Origin: Mesorhizobium sp. DCY119
GTDB taxonomy: Bacteria > Pseudomonadota > Alphaproteobacteria > Rhizobiales > Rhizobiaceae
DNA: 64,000 bases
Direction: 5' to 3'
Assembly: GCF_003590645.1 (NCBI RefSeq)
Contig: NZ_CP031834.1
Span: forward strand, 1,233,501-1,297,500
The translations under genes were made by a program, and so were the position numbers. The stretch's first letter is position 1; each line of letters opens with the position of its first letter. The notes below the pieces were generated by a model, which worked only from the letters and a program-made list of their open reading frames with translations, had not been told where the DNA came from and ran no database searches. Below, in pieces: positions 26,411-36,596 of this stretch.

Positions 26411-27694
26411 TCACCGCCGCTTGAGCAGGCTGCGCACCCGGTTACGCAGGATGCGGGCTATGTTGCGCGTCTCGCGATAGAGGTGAAGCTGCGAGGCCGC
26501 CTGCCGCGCGGCGCGGTCGGCGTCGGGTGTCAGGCCGATCACGATCGTGCCCGTCTTCTTGCGCTCCGACCACAGCCGGCTCATCACCGGATGGTCGGGC
26601 ACGGCGCAGGAATCGGTCATCATGATGTTGGGGTCGTCGAGATGCTGCCTCGTCACCTCGATCATCAGCAGCGTGCCGGGCGAATAGGCGGCATATTTCT
26701 CGTCATAGGCCGTCTTCCACGTGTAAGCGACGCCGGCCTCGACGAAGACGATCAGCGAAGCGATCACCTCGCCGTTGAGCAGCAGCGAATGCACCCTGCA
26801 CATATCCTGCTCGGACAGCCGGTGCACCGCCTCGCGGGCGAAGGCGGCGCGGTAGCGATCGATCGCCATCGCCGTGCGCTGGCGGCCCTTCCAGCCGGCG
26901 GCCTCGAGCGTCAGGAAGGCTTCAAGGCCGTGGCGAATATCGTCCTGGCCGCGCGCCACGACATGCTCCAGCCTGCCGTGCTCGGCCAGCCGGCGCTTGA
27001 GCCGGCGGAATTCGCGATAGTGATGCGAGCGCAGCGACGCCTTCAGATAGTCGTCGCCTTCAAGCTCGCTCTCGAGCACGGGCCGTTCGGCCTCGCTGGT
27101 GATGACCAGCGGCAGGCCGCGCGCCTCCGAGACCGACCGCAGGACGCCGGCCGCGGCCCCTTCCAGCCGCATGTCGGGCAGCACGAAGACCTTCGGCAGC
27201 TTCAGGTGCGGACGCGCCAGGATGGCGAAGAAATCCTCCAGCACGCCCTGCGGATCGTCGCGGTCGACGAGCGGCATGCCGAGCGGGCCGAACGGGCTCG
27301 ACCATATCCGCATGACGGGCACGCCGAGCGGCACGCCGGGCCTTTCCACCGAGAATGGCACCAGCAGGCGCAATCGGTTGCGGTACTCGTCGCCGTCGCG
27401 GATGACGGCGAGCCGCACCTCCCGGTCCTCGAGGCGCGGCATGGCCGGGGCGAGAAAGCGCGGATTGAAGAAGACGTTCGGCTCGATCGTGCGGCTGCAC
27501 AGATGGTCGAGTTCCTCGATCAGGTCGAAGCCGGCTGACGCTGGGTAGATAGCCAGCCGGCGCGGTGGCCGCGTGCTTGCCAGAAGCTCGACATGCGCCG
27601 GGTCGACGGCCTTGGCCGGCAGCCCGGCAAAGCCGGAAATCATCGTGCCGGCGGGTCCGCCGCTGGTTTCCTCGAGAAGGGGAATTGCTACCAT
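26411..27694 (-). CDS. GNAT/FemAB-like (CelD-type) acyltransferase for polysaccharide synthesis
   Basis: 427 aa from the ATG at 27694, which overlaps the flippase stop (TGATG). The C-terminal half has the Acetyltransf_6/CelD pattern: SHHYREFRRLKRRLAEHG, FLTLEAAGWKGRQRTAM, then IASLIVFVEAGVAYTWKTAYDEKYAAYSPGTLL. Such proteins accompany exopolysaccharide or cellulose loci and may acylate the polymer. Tight coupling to a flippase supports that. An upstream in-frame extension to 28339 is only a shadow of the flippase gene. Confidence 0.82.
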   Translation of the reverse strand: MVAIPLLEETSGGPAGTMISGFAGLPAKAVDPAHVELLASTRPPRRLAIYPASAGFDLIEELDHLCSRTIEPNVFFNPRFLAPAMPRLEDREVRLAVIRDGDEYRNRLRLLVPFSVERPGVPLGVPVMRIWSSPFGPLGMPLVDRDDPQGVLEDFFAILARPHLKLPKVFVLPDMRLEGAAAGVLRSVSEARGLPLVITSEAERPVLESELEGDDYLKASLRSHHYREFRRLKRRLAEHGRLEHVVARGQDDIRHGLEAFLTLEAAGWKGRQRTAMAIDRYRAAFAREAVHRLSEQDMCRVHSLLLNGEVIASLIVFVEAGVAYTWKTAYDEKYAAYSPGTLLMIEVTRQHLDDPNIMMTDSCAVPDHPVMSRLWSERKKTGTIVIGLTPDADRAARQAASQLHLYRETRNIARILRNRVRSLLKRR

Positions 27695-29124
27695 CAGCGG
27701 CCTCCCTGCATGGCCGTTGCCGGAATGAAGATTGCCATGACGATGCCGAGCTTTCGCCAGACGGTGAAGGAAAGGGCGCCGGCTTCGAATATCATCGCCA
27801 CAGCCGTCGCGATCGCTGCGCCCCACAGCCCGAATTGCGGGATGAACACGACGTTCAGGCCGATGTTGATTGCCAGCGTCAGCGCGTAGACGAGGGCGCA
27901 GATGTTCTGGTTGCCGCTCATGGTGAGCAGGCTTTCGCATGGCCCGACCGCAGCGCGCGCCACCACGCCGAACACCAGCACGAACAGCAGCGGGTAGCCG
28001 GCATCGAAGCCGGGGCCGAACAGTTTCAGCATGGGCTCGCCAAGCGCAAGCACGGCCAGCGCCATGGCGACCGAAGGCCAGAAGGTCCATGACACCGTCT
28101 CGCGGGCAAAGGCGGCCAAGCGGCTGGGATCGCCATGGGTGAACTGCGCGTAGCGCTGCGCCACGCCGGCCTTGACCGCGAAATAGACGAAATGCACCAG
28201 CGCCAGCGTCTTCACCGTGGCAAAATAGACGGCGACGTCTTCCGGGTTCATGTAGGCGCCGACCATCAGAACGTCGGCATTGGTCAGGATGAAGAAGAAG
28301 CTCTCGACCAGGAAGATCGGCACCGAAACCATGAACCACTCCCGGAAATGCACCTTTTTCGGGCCGGCTGGAACCTTGGCGTCGACGCGGCGCGTGACGC
28401 TGACCAGTTGCAGGATGGTCGTCGCATAGGTCGCCATGATCGCGGCGATCACCGCCGTTGTAGCCGTCGGCGGATAGCCGAGCAGAAGCGCCCCGACCAT
28501 GAAGACGAGGATCAGCACAGGCCGGGTCAGATAGGTCGGCGACAGCGCTGAAATCGCCCAGGAATGCGCCCGCGAAATGCCCTGCAGCACGTCCGACAGC
28601 GCGATCATCGGCATGCAGATGACGCCGAGCAGGAAGGGCACGACGTAGTAGTTCTCGATATGCGCCTCGAACAGCCAGATGGCGAGCGCGCCGAGGCCGG
28701 CCATCACCGTGGAGGCGACCAGCGAAAAGACGCGACTGGTGACAAGCACGCCGCGCAACTCGGCCATGCGGCCCTTTTCCCGGTATTCAGGGATGAAGCG
28801 GATAACCGAGGTGTGGAAGCCGAAGCAGGACAGGTTGCCGACGATGATCATCGTCACCCAGACCAGCACGAAGATGCCGTATTCGAAACTGCCCATCCAG
28901 CGCGCCAGAAGCACCTGGCTGACGAAGGCGATGAGGGCGCTGACGATGCGGATGGAAAAGGCGATCAGCGACATGCGGCCGGCTTCGCCGCGCTCGTCGG
29001 CGGAGAAAAGTGCTGCATCGATCTGGTCAAGCAGCGGCTTCGCGCGCAGCGCAAGGCGCGCGGGCAGCAGTCGCTCGGCAGTCGTTGCCGCGGAAAAACG
29101 CACCCCAAACACTCCGATTTCCAA
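27694..29124 (-). CDS. polysaccharide flippase (Wzx/MOP superfamily)
   Basis: 476 aa with about 12-14 membrane segments, opening after a roughly 50-residue cytosolic stretch with FSIRIVSALIAFVSQVLLARWMG, the usual first helix of Wzx/RfbX-like proteins. It likely moves lipid-linked oligosaccharides across the inner membrane. It is translationally coupled to the downstream GNAT gene. No polymerase or initiating transferase is in the window, so the cluster looks incomplete or partly dispersed. Confidence 0.87.
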   Translation of the reverse strand: MEIGVFGVRFSAATTAERLLPARLALRAKPLLDQIDAALFSADERGEAGRMSLIAFSIRIVSALIAFVSQVLLARWMGSFEYGIFVLVWVTMIIVGNLSCFGFHTSVIRFIPEYREKGRMAELRGVLVTSRVFSLVASTVMAGLGALAIWLFEAHIENYYVVPFLLGVICMPMIALSDVLQGISRAHSWAISALSPTYLTRPVLILVFMVGALLLGYPPTATTAVIAAIMATYATTILQLVSVTRRVDAKVPAGPKKVHFREWFMVSVPIFLVESFFFILTNADVLMVGAYMNPEDVAVYFATVKTLALVHFVYFAVKAGVAQRYAQFTHGDPSRLAAFARETVSWTFWPSVAMALAVLALGEPMLKLFGPGFDAGYPLLFVLVFGVVARAAVGPCESLLTMSGNQNICALVYALTLAINIGLNVVFIPQFGLWGAAIATAVAMIFEAGALSFTVWRKLGIVMAIFIPATAMQGGR

Positions 29125-29186
29125 AAAGGACGCTTACGCAAAAGTCTTTAAGAAACGGTTCGGCTTTGGGGTTTTAGCCGAAGCGT

Positions 29187-29915
29187 CTAGCGCTGCGCGG
29201 CCACCAGCAGCATCATCGGCCGTTCCATTTCATCAGTCAGATCTGGATTGGCGGCAAGCTGCCCGGCGGTCGGGCTCCACTCCTCGACATGCCGGATCGC
29301 GAAACCTGCGCCGATCAGCGTGTTGAGCGTCGTGCCGATGGTGCGATGCTGTTTGATGACGCCCTTGGCGAACCAGTCGGTTTCGCGGGGGCCTTCCACG
29401 GCATAGCGGTTGACCGGCCATGTCCTGTTGCCGTCGTCGTCCAGCGACCAGCCGGGATGCGCCGGGGCCATGAAGATCGGATGCTCGATGGTGAAGACGA
29501 AATGCGAGCCCGGCACAAACGCGCGGTGCACCGTCTGCACCAGCCTGCCGAAATCCTCGATGTAGTGGAAGGCGAGCGAACTGTAGGCGAAATCGAAGGA
29601 TGCCGCTGGCAGTTCGAGTTTTTCCAGATCGGCGATCGCGTATTCGATGTTCGGGTCGGCGGTGTCGGCCCTGGCGCGGGCGATCATGTTCTCCGACAGG
29701 TCGAGCCCAAGGACGCTGGCCGCCCCGTGTTCGCGCGCCCAGCGGGCGAACCAGCCGAAACCGCAGCCGAGATCGACGACGCGCTTGCCCGAAAGATCCG
29801 GAAGCACGGCGCGGATCGACGGCCATTCCGGCGCGCCGTCAAGCCCGTGGACCGAACGGTTGAGCTGGCTGTAGCCGGCAAAGAACTCGGACTTGTCGTA
29901 GATATTCTGCGCCAT
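29187..29915 (-). CDS. class I SAM-dependent methyltransferase
   Basis: 242 aa. SAM motif I VVDLGCGFGWFARWA (about 46-60), motif II LGLDLSENMIARA and the later FDFAYSSLAFHYIEDF are typical of UbiE/Coq5-like small-molecule methyltransferases. The substrate is unknown. It is on the same strand as, and 62 bp upstream of, the flippase, so a role in the polysaccharide locus is possible but unproven. Confidence 0.88.
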   Translation of the reverse strand: MAQNIYDKSEFFAGYSQLNRSVHGLDGAPEWPSIRAVLPDLSGKRVVDLGCGFGWFARWAREHGAASVLGLDLSENMIARARADTADPNIEYAIADLEKLELPAASFDFAYSSLAFHYIEDFGRLVQTVHRAFVPGSHFVFTIEHPIFMAPAHPGWSLDDDGNRTWPVNRYAVEGPRETDWFAKGVIKQHRTIGTTLNTLIGAGFAIRHVEEWSPTAGQLAANPDLTDEMERPMMLLVAAQR

Positions 29916-29968
29916 TGTGAGCCTGATCGGTCAGCCACATGGCGCCGCCGGACGGCCAGCCAACCGGC

Positions 29969-29994
29969 AAGCCGCCTGAACGGTCAGGCGGCTT
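29969..29994 (-). terminator. hairpin downstream of secA
   Basis: AAGCCGCCTGA (29969-29979) pairs perfectly with TCAGGCGGCTT (29984-29994) around a 4-nt loop. It lies 17 bp past the secA stop. No T-run follows on the minus strand, so termination may need Rho. Confidence 0.6.
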
Positions 29995-30011
29995 CGTTTG
30001 CTGGCTTCACG

Positions 30012-32735
30012 TCAGGCGAAAGCACCGTGGCAGTGCTTGTATTTCTTGCCCGAACCGCAAGGGCAGGCCTCGTTGCGGCCGACTTTGCCCCAGGTGCGCT
30101 GGTCGGTCGGGTCGCGGTCTTCGGCGGCGACGACGCGGCTGTCTTCCATGACCGCGGTCATGGTGTCGCCGAAATCGTCTTCGCCGGTTGAGGCGTCGAT
30201 GTGCTGGCCGAAGGTCTGCGGCGCCTGCGGGGGCGGGGCGTCTGCCGCCTCGCGCACCAGCTCGACGCGCATCAGCTGTGCGGTGACTGCCTGGCGCAGA
30301 TTGCCGAGCATGGCCTGGAACAGCTCGAAGCCTTCCGACTTGTATTCGTTCAGCGGATCGCGCTGGGCGTAGCCGCGGAAGCCGACGACCGAGCGCAGAT
30401 GGTCGAGATTGACCAGATGCTCGCGCCACAGGTGGTCCAGCGTCTGCAAGACGACCGAGCGCTCGACATAGGCCATGACCTCGGGGCCGAAGCGGTCGGC
30501 GCGGTCCTTGGCGACGGCATTGGCCTGCTCGGTGATGCGCTGGCGGATGTCTTCCTCGGCGATGCCCTCTTCCTGCACCCAGTCCTCGATCGGCAGATCG
30601 AGGTTGAGATACTGGATGACGCCTTCCTTCAGGCCGGCCGCATCCCATTGTTCGGAATAGGCATTTTCGGGAATGTGCTTGGCGACGAGATCGTCGATCA
30701 CGTCCTGGCGCATCTCGGCGACCGTCTCGGTCAGGCTCTCACCGTCCATCAGATCGATGCGCTGGCCGAAGACGACCTTGCGCTGATCGTTCATGACGTC
30801 GTCGTATTTCAGAAGGTTCTTGCGGATGTCGAAGTTGCGCGCCTCGACCTTCTTCTGCGCCTTTTCCAGAGCCTTGTTGATCCAGGGATGGATGATGGCT
30901 TCATCTTCCTTGAGGCCGAGTTTCTGCAGCATGCCGTCCATGCGCTCGGAGCCGAAGATGCGCATCAAATCGTCCTGCAGCGACAGGAAGAATTTCGAGC
31001 GGCCGGGGTCGCCCTGACGGCCTGAACGGCCGCGAAGCTGGTTGTCGATGCGGCGGCTCTCGTGGCGTTCGGTGGCCAGAACGTAGAGGCCGCCGGCGGC
31101 GAGCGCCTTTTCCTTCAGCACGGCGATGTCGTCGCGGATCGCCTTTTCCTTGGCCTCGCGCTCCGGACCTTCCGGCATGTCGCCGAGTTCTTCCTCGATG
31201 CGCATCTCGGCGTTGCCGCCGAGCTGGATGTCGGTGCCGCGGCCGGCCATGTTGGTGGCGATGGTGATGGCGCCGGGCTTGCCGGCCTGGGCGACGATCG
31301 AGGCTTCGCGCTCATGGTGGCGGGCGTTCAGAACCTGGAAGTCCTTGAAGCCGTCCTTGCGCAGGCGCTCGGCGAGCTGCTCGGACTTTTCGATGGAGGT
31401 CGTGCCGACCAGCGTCGGCTGGCCCTTGGAGCTTGCTTCCCGGATTTCCTTGACGATCGCCTTGTATTTTTCCTCGACCGTCCGGTAGACCTCGTCGTCC
31501 TCGTCGATGCGGAGCACGGCCTGGTTGGTCGGCACTTCGGTCACTTCGAGACCGTAGATGTTGCCGAATTCTTCCGCTTCCGTCGAAGCCGTACCGGTCA
31601 TGCCGGCGAGCTTGGAGTACATGCGGAAATAGTTCTGGAAGGTGACGGAGGCCAGCGTCTGGTTTTCCGGCTGGATGGCCACGTGTTCCTTGGCTTCCAG
31701 CGCCTGGTGCAGGCCTTCCGAGAAGCGGCGGCCCGGCATCATGCGGCCGGTGAACTCGTCGATGATGACGATTTCACCATCCTTGACGATGTAATCCTTG
31801 TCGCGCTGGAACAGGCGGTGGGCCTTCAGAGCGTTGTTGACGTGGTGGACGATGGCGACGTTCTCGACGTCATAGAGCGACTCGCCCTTCAGGTGGCCGG
31901 CGTCGCGCAGCAGGTTCTCCAGCTTCTCGGTGCCGTCCTCGGTGAAGATCGCGGTCTTCTGCTTCTCGTCGACCTCATAGTCTTCAGGCGTCAGCTGCAG
32001 CATGAAGGCGTCGACGGTGTTGTACATCTCCGAACGGTCTTCGAGCGGGCCGGAAATGATCAGCGGCGTGCGCGCCTCATCGACAAGGATGGAGTCGACC
32101 TCGTCGACGATCGCGTAATTGTGATTGCGCTGCACCATCTGGGCGCGCTCATATTTCATGTTGTCGCGCAGATAGTCGAAGCCGAGTTCGTTGTTCGTGG
32201 CGTAGGTCACGTCGCAGGCATAGGCCTCGCGGCGCTCCTCATCGCTCATGCCGTGGACGATGACGCCGACGGTGAGGCCGAGGAACTTGTAGATACGGCC
32301 CATCCATTCGGAGTCGCGCTTGGCGAGATAATCGTTGACGGTGACGACATGGACGCCCTTGCCGGTCAGCGCGTTCAGGTAGACGGGCAGGGTGGCGACC
32401 AGCGTCTTGCCTTCGCCGGTGCGCATCTCGGCAATGCCGCCGCCATGCAGAACCATGCCGCCGATGAGCTGGACGTCAAAGGGACGCAGGCCGAGCACGC
32501 GCCGTGCGCCTTCGCGCGCCGTCGCAAATGCCGGGACCAGCAGGTCGTCGATGTCGGCGCCATTGGCCAGATCCTGGCGGAACTGGTCGGTGCGGGCGCG
32601 CAGCTCGTCATCGGTGAGCGCGCGCAGTTCATTTTCCATCGCATTGATCGCCTCCACCCTGGGGCGCGTCGACTTGACGCGGCGATCATTGGAGGAGCCG
32701 AAAATCTTACGGGCGATGCCGCCGAGACTGACCAT
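30012..32735 (-). CDS. secA: preprotein translocase ATPase SecA
   Basis: 907 aa from the ATG at 32735 ([19 protein letters not shown]); TTG 32750 is a less likely start. Walker [15 protein letters not shown], the [19 protein letters not shown] box, [15 protein letters not shown] and [12 protein letters not shown] mark both nucleotide-binding domains. The C-terminal zinc/SecB-binding tail [14 protein letters not shown] is intact. It drives Sec-dependent export of unfolded proteins. It is divergent from the parvulin gene, a linkage that fits both acting in envelope protein traffic. Confidence 0.98.
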   Translation of the reverse strand: MVSLGGIARKIFGSSNDRRVKSTRPRVEAINAMENELRALTDDELRARTDQFRQDLANGADIDDLLVPAFATAREGARRVLGLRPFDVQLIGGMVLHGGGIAEMRTGEGKTLVATLPVYLNALTGKGVHVVTVNDYLAKRDSEWMGRIYKFLGLTVGVIVHGMSDEERREAYACDVTYATNNELGFDYLRDNMKYERAQMVQRNHNYAIVDEVDSILVDEARTPLIISGPLEDRSEMYNTVDAFMLQLTPEDYEVDEKQKTAIFTEDGTEKLENLLRDAGHLKGESLYDVENVAIVHHVNNALKAHRLFQRDKDYIVKDGEIVIIDEFTGRMMPGRRFSEGLHQALEAKEHVAIQPENQTLASVTFQNYFRMYSKLAGMTGTASTEAEEFGNIYGLEVTEVPTNQAVLRIDEDDEVYRTVEEKYKAIVKEIREASSKGQPTLVGTTSIEKSEQLAERLRKDGFKDFQVLNARHHEREASIVAQAGKPGAITIATNMAGRGTDIQLGGNAEMRIEEELGDMPEGPEREAKEKAIRDDIAVLKEKALAAGGLYVLATERHESRRIDNQLRGRSGRQGDPGRSKFFLSLQDDLMRIFGSERMDGMLQKLGLKEDEAIIHPWINKALEKAQKKVEARNFDIRKNLLKYDDVMNDQRKVVFGQRIDLMDGESLTETVAEMRQDVIDDLVAKHIPENAYSEQWDAAGLKEGVIQYLNLDLPIEDWVQEEGIAEEDIRQRITEQANAVAKDRADRFGPEVMAYVERSVVLQTLDHLWREHLVNLDHLRSVVGFRGYAQRDPLNEYKSEGFELFQAMLGNLRQAVTAQLMRVELVREAADAPPPQAPQTFGQHIDASTGEDDFGDTMTAVMEDSRVVAAEDRDPTDQRTWGKVGRNEACPCGSGKKYKHCHGAFA

Positions 32736-32976
32736 CAAAGGGCCTTTCAATTCGAATCTTGCCGGCGGTGTGCCGACTTAACCCGCTATCCTACTAACCG
32801 GATCAGGTTGAAACAACGAAAAGCGCCCGGGAAAACGGTTCTGGACGCAAAGTCGAAGGACAGATAAGAGGGGGCCGAAGCGATGTCAACGTGGCAGCGT
32901 TGCTGTCTGCCGCGCCAAATTCGGCCACAATTGTGCTGATTTGAAAGTTCTTCCAATCCCCACCGGAGTGTTTCTG

Positions 32977-33894
32977 ATGCCCTTTTCGTTCCGACGCGCC
33001 TCTTATGCCGGCCTGGGCGCCCTTATCGCGCTTGCAGTTCCGGCGGCCACGCAGGCCGTCGCGCAGGAAACCAAGCCGGCCGCAGCTGCGCCAGCACCAG
33101 AGGCTGCAAAGCCATTCGATCCCAAGACGGTCATCGCCACCGTCAACGGCCAGCCGATCACCGAGGCCGATCTCGAACTGGCCCTGGGCGATCTCGACCA
33201 GCAGTTCGCCCGGCTTCCGGCCGAGCAGCGCCGCGCCGCAGCGCTTTCTGCGACGATCGAAATCCAGTTGCTGGCAGCCGAAGCCCAGGCCAAGGGTCTC
33301 GACAAGGATCCCGAATTCCAGCGCCGCATGAAGTTCCTGCAGGAACGCGCACTGCACAGCGCCGTGGTGGAATCGGAAGTGTCGAAGAAGATCACCGATG
33401 AACAGATTCGCGCCCGCTACGACAAGGAAATGGCCGATACCCCGCCGGTCAACGAGGTTCATGCCCGTCACATCCTCGTGAAGACCAAGGAAGAGGCCGA
33501 AGCCGTCATCAAGCAGCTCGACGGCGGTGCGAAGTTCGAAGACATCGCCAAGGAAAAGTCCACCGATGCCGGCTCCGGCACCAATGGCGGCGATCTCGGC
33601 TTCTTCGGCCCCGGCCAGATGGTGCCGGAATTCGAGAAGGCGGCTTTCGCGCTCGACGTCGGCAAATATACCGAGCAGCCGGTGCAGAGCCAGTTCGGCT
33701 GGCACGTCATCAAGGTCGAGGACAAGCGCACCCAGCAGCCGCCGGCTTTCGAGCAGGTCAAGGATCAGGTCCGCTCGCTTCTCGTGCGCGACAATTATTT
33801 TGCCCTGGTCAAGTCGCTGCGCGGCGCGGCCAAGGTCGACGTTGCCGATCCCGAGCTGAAGAAGGCCGTCGATGCGATGGAACAGCAGAAGTAA
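32977..33894 (+). CDS. periplasmic parvulin-type peptidyl-prolyl isomerase
   Basis: 305 aa from the ATG at 32977 (RBS CCGGAGTG); TTG 32941 is rejected. The signal peptide is about 1-31 (ALAVPAATQAVAQE). A SurA-N-like segment (IATVNGQPITEADLELALGD) precedes the rotamase domain VHARHILVKTKEEAEAVI to GWHVIKVED (about 160-255). It assists folding of exported proteins, matching its position divergent from secA. A strong intrinsic terminator follows. Confidence 0.92.
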   Translation: MPFSFRRASYAGLGALIALAVPAATQAVAQETKPAAAAPAPEAAKPFDPKTVIATVNGQPITEADLELALGDLDQQFARLPAEQRRAAALSATIEIQLLAAEAQAKGLDKDPEFQRRMKFLQERALHSAVVESEVSKKITDEQIRARYDKEMADTPPVNEVHARHILVKTKEEAEAVIKQLDGGAKFEDIAKEKSTDAGSGTNGGDLGFFGPGQMVPEFEKAAFALDVGKYTEQPVQSQFGWHVIKVEDKRTQQPPAFEQVKDQVRSLLVRDNYFALVKSLRGAAKVDVADPELKKAVDAMEQQK

Positions 33895-33942
33895 TTTTTG
33901 TCCCGCGCCTGACTAATGTTGGGCGGCAGGACGTTGTCAGGG

Positions 33943-33975
33943 CAGGGGCCGCGAGTTTTCGCGGCCCCTGTTTTT
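33943..33975 (+). terminator. intrinsic terminator after the parvulin gene
   Basis: A 12-bp perfect stem CAGGGGCCGCGA / TCGCGGCCCCTG with a GTTT loop, followed directly by TTTTT. It ends the parvulin transcript 49 bp past the stop. Confidence 0.9.
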
Positions 33976-33993
33976 ATGTGGGTAACCGGCCGT

Positions 33994-35397
33994 TCAAGCC
34001 TTTACCGCCGACCCGCTTAGCCGCCAGGCTGCCAGAAAACCGGCCAGCGCCATCGGCAGCGCGGTTATGAATACCCAGAATGCGGTCGCCTGCGCCGTCT
34101 CGACCGTCAGGCCGGCGCCGAACCCGACGAGATTTGCCGTTGCGCCGGCGATTGCCGCACCGACCGCGCCGCCCGTCTGGCGCACGGCGATGAAGGCCGA
34201 AGCGCCGATGGCGCGATCCTCGTTCGAGAGCGCGCCCAGAATCCGCCGGTTCATCAAGCTCGATGAGAAGCCGAAGCCTGCCCCCAAAGTGGCTGCGGCG
34301 AGGATTACGAACGCCAGCGGCGCCTGATGCAGCACCACCGCCAGCAGCGCCACGCCGACCAGGATGCAGCCGCCGCCGATGCGTATCCAACGCCGCTCGC
34401 CGGCTATGCCGGTGACGCCTGCCACCGCAACGGCGGCAAAAGTCCAGGAAAGCGCCTGCACGCCCACCACATAACCGGCGAACAGCGGCGAAAGGCCATG
34501 CAGGGTCTGGAGGATGGCCGGGCCGTAGACGGTCAGCCCCATGGACGACGCCATCAGCGCGAACATGGCGGCATAGCCGGCGCCGCTGATGGTTCGAAGG
34601 TCGCCGGCGCGATGCGGCAGCAGGCGCACTTTGGCCTTGGCGTCGATCCGCAGCACAAGGGCGAGGATCGCCAGCCCGACTGCTACGAGGCCGAGCGCGG
34701 CCAATGGTTGGCCCATCGTGTCGGCCAGCGAAATGGCGGCCACACCCAGCCCCAGCGTGCCGAGCTGCAGCCAGGGAATGCCGCTTTCCTCCTGGGAACG
34801 GACGGTGCCCATGAGCAGGAAGGGTGTCGCGGCGCTGAAGATCACCGCCTGGATGGCGAACATCCAGAACACCGATCGCCAGTTGCCGGTCTCGGCAAAC
34901 AGCCCGCCGACCAGCGGCCCGAGTATGGTGGCGACGCCCCATACGCCGGAAACCGCTGCGAACACCCGCGCCAGATGCCGCTCCGGAAAGAGCACCGCGA
35001 TGGCGACCATGGCAAAGCCGGCGGTCCAGCCGCAGCCTATGCCTTGCAGAAGCCGCCCGGCAAGGAAGACGCCGATGGTCGGCGCTGCAGCGCTGAGCAC
35101 GCAGCCCGCCGCCAGCACAAGGCCGGCAATGGCGGTCGCAAGGCGCAGGCCGAAGATCTCGGAAAGCCGCCCGGCGCTCGCGCCCGCCAGGATGGCGCCG
35201 ACGAGAAAGCCGGCGACCGCCCAGCTGAAATAGGCGTAGCCGCCGAGTTCGGCGCCGACGCTTGGCATGATCGTGGCGGTGACAAGCGCGTCGGCGGCAT
35301 TCAGCCAGACGCCGAGGCAGATCAGCGCGAAGCGCGGCAGCCTGCCTTCAGCGAACAGGTCAGCCCAGCCGGTATTTGCCGGTGCCGGTGCTTCCAT
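33994..35397 (-). CDS. MFS transporter (multidrug-type)
   Basis: 467 aa with 12-14 membrane segments. It starts MEAPAPANTGWADLFAEG and has GRLSEIFGLRLA in the loop 2-3 position and motif C-like GVWGVATILGPLVGGLF, typical of proton-driven drug exporters. It is probably controlled by the TetR-family gene 135 bp upstream on the same strand, although the operator lies on the far side of the tetR gene. Confidence 0.85.
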   Translation of the reverse strand: MEAPAPANTGWADLFAEGRLPRFALICLGVWLNAADALVTATIMPSVGAELGGYAYFSWAVAGFLVGAILAGASAGRLSEIFGLRLATAIAGLVLAAGCVLSAAAPTIGVFLAGRLLQGIGCGWTAGFAMVAIAVLFPERHLARVFAAVSGVWGVATILGPLVGGLFAETGNWRSVFWMFAIQAVIFSAATPFLLMGTVRSQEESGIPWLQLGTLGLGVAAISLADTMGQPLAALGLVAVGLAILALVLRIDAKAKVRLLPHRAGDLRTISGAGYAAMFALMASSMGLTVYGPAILQTLHGLSPLFAGYVVGVQALSWTFAAVAVAGVTGIAGERRWIRIGGGCILVGVALLAVVLHQAPLAFVILAAATLGAGFGFSSSLMNRRILGALSNEDRAIGASAFIAVRQTGGAVGAAIAGATANLVGFGAGLTVETAQATAFWVFITALPMALAGFLAAWRLSGSAVKA

Positions 35398-35532
35398 CGT
35401 TTTGTAGCCTCCACTTATGGAGACCGGCCTATCCCGGCATTGCCGGCGTCACAATGACTCAAGCTGGCCAAAACGGGTCGTCCAGCCGCGCGAACCGGGC
35501 AAGAGTCCTAGCCTACAAAGCCTTGCGCGGCG

Positions 35533-36150
35533 TCAGGAGGTGGCTTTCCCGCCTTGGGCCGGGTTCTTCACCCCACGCAAAATGACCCCGACCGCCTTGC
35601 GGATCGTCGCCTCGTCCTCGTCGGTTCGCCCCGTCAACAGGTGCACCCAGGCATAGGAAGCAACGAGATCGGCAACCAGTGTCGGCTCGACATCGGCGGC
35701 GACTTCGCCGCGTTCCCTGGCGCGCTCGATCATCAGCCCGGTGTGCTCGCGACGGCTGCGGCTGTAGTCGGCAAGGGCCGCCGCTGCGGCTTCGTCCGAT
35801 TGCGCCTCGGCGATGATGGAGCGGAAAATGCTGCCCGACGGCGTTTCGCGCCAGTGCCGAAAGAGCGACTTCAGAAACAGCACGAGGTCTTCCTCGATGC
35901 TGCCCGTGTCCGGATTGTCGACGCGCTTCTGGCGCTGGTAGACGTCAATCAGCAGGGCAGCCTTGCTTGGCCACCAGCGATAGATCGTCGGCTTGCCGGC
36001 CCGCGCCCGGCGCGCAACCGCCTCGATGGAAAAGCCGGCATAGCCTGCTTCCAGCAATACCGCCTGCGCCGCCTCGCGAATCGCGTCCGCGCTTGCCGGG
36101 TTGCGCTTGGCGCCGATCGAGCGGCGCGCTTCTTCGGGGCTGTCTGACAT
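35533..36150 (-). CDS. TetR/AcrR-family transcriptional regulator
   Basis: 205 aa from the ATG at 36150 (RBS GAGGTGG); ATG 36171 is an alternative. The N-terminal helix-turn-helix runs through AIREAAQAVLLEAGYAGFSIEAVARRAR and KPTIYRWWPSKAALL. The C-terminal ligand domain is of the TetR_C_16/AcrR type. Divergent palindromes at 36200-36238 are its likely operator, so it would repress itself, the small membrane gene at 36257, and perhaps the MFS pump. Confidence 0.9.
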   Translation of the reverse strand: MSDSPEEARRSIGAKRNPASADAIREAAQAVLLEAGYAGFSIEAVARRARAGKPTIYRWWPSKAALLIDVYQRQKRVDNPDTGSIEEDLVLFLKSLFRHWRETPSGSIFRSIIAEAQSDEAAAAALADYSRSRREHTGLMIERARERGEVAADVEPTLVADLVASYAWVHLLTGRTDEDEATIRKAVGVILRGVKNPAQGGKATS

Positions 36151-36199
36151 CGTTTCCACCTCGCTCCTCATATTTCCTTAGCATGAGGTCTTGACGAAA

Positions 36200-36238
36200 C
36201 GAAACGGTCCGTTTTATATAACGGAACGTTCCGTTTCG
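36200..36238. promoter_or_regulatory. double palindromic operator between tetR and the small membrane gene
   Basis: AAACGG-T-CCGTTT (36202-36214) and the perfect 16-bp palindrome AACGGAACGTTCCGTT (36220-36235) lie in tandem; CGAAACGG at 36200 and CCGTTTCG at 36231 also mirror each other. The size and position fit cooperative TetR-dimer binding over the divergent promoters. Confidence 0.75.
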
Positions 36239-36256
36239 ATTATATAGGAGAGGCGC

Positions 36257-36496
36257 ATGTCCGCCACCACCAGTCCCAACCGCTTTTCCCGCCCGCGCTT
36301 TGCGCTGCTCGTGCTGCTCGGCGCCTATCCGCTGCTCACCACGCTGCTCTATGTCGTCTTCCCGCTGACCGATGGCTGGACCATCTGGCAACGCACGCTC
36401 ATCGTCGTGCCGGTGATGGTCTCGACCATGATCTGGGTGCTCATTCCCGGCGTGCAGAAACTGTTTCGCGGCTTCATAAATCCGGCCCGTTCCTGA
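36257..36496 (+). CDS. small two-helix membrane protein under TetR-type operator
   Basis: 79 aa, RBS GGAGAGGC. Two membrane helices (about 16-35 and 46-66) flank [11 protein letters not shown] recognise no named family beyond similarity to small uncharacterised alphaproteobacterial membrane proteins. It starts 18 bp after the double palindrome, so it is probably the main target of the divergent TetR regulator. It may be an accessory to the MFS pump. Confidence 0.75.
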   Translation: MSATTSPNRFSRPRFALLVLLGAYPLLTTLLYVVFPLTDGWTIWQRTLIVVPVMVSTMIWVLIPGVQKLFRGFINPARS

Positions 36497-36596
36497 TTCG
36501 CCGGCAGGGCCGATCCTAAGAAAACGCCTTGCGTCGGCACGCACTATCGGGCAAACGGGCACACGTTTTCTTGCGCTTTTGCCGGCAGAGGTGCCC

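Noticed and set aside
31062..32867. 601-codon plus-strand frame opposite secA
   Set aside because: Antisense to secA; composition is that of a complementary strand, no motif.
32888..32905. TGGCAG...TTGCT before the parvulin gene, resembling a sigma-54 promoter
   Set aside because: The GG-to-GC spacing is too short for sigma-54.
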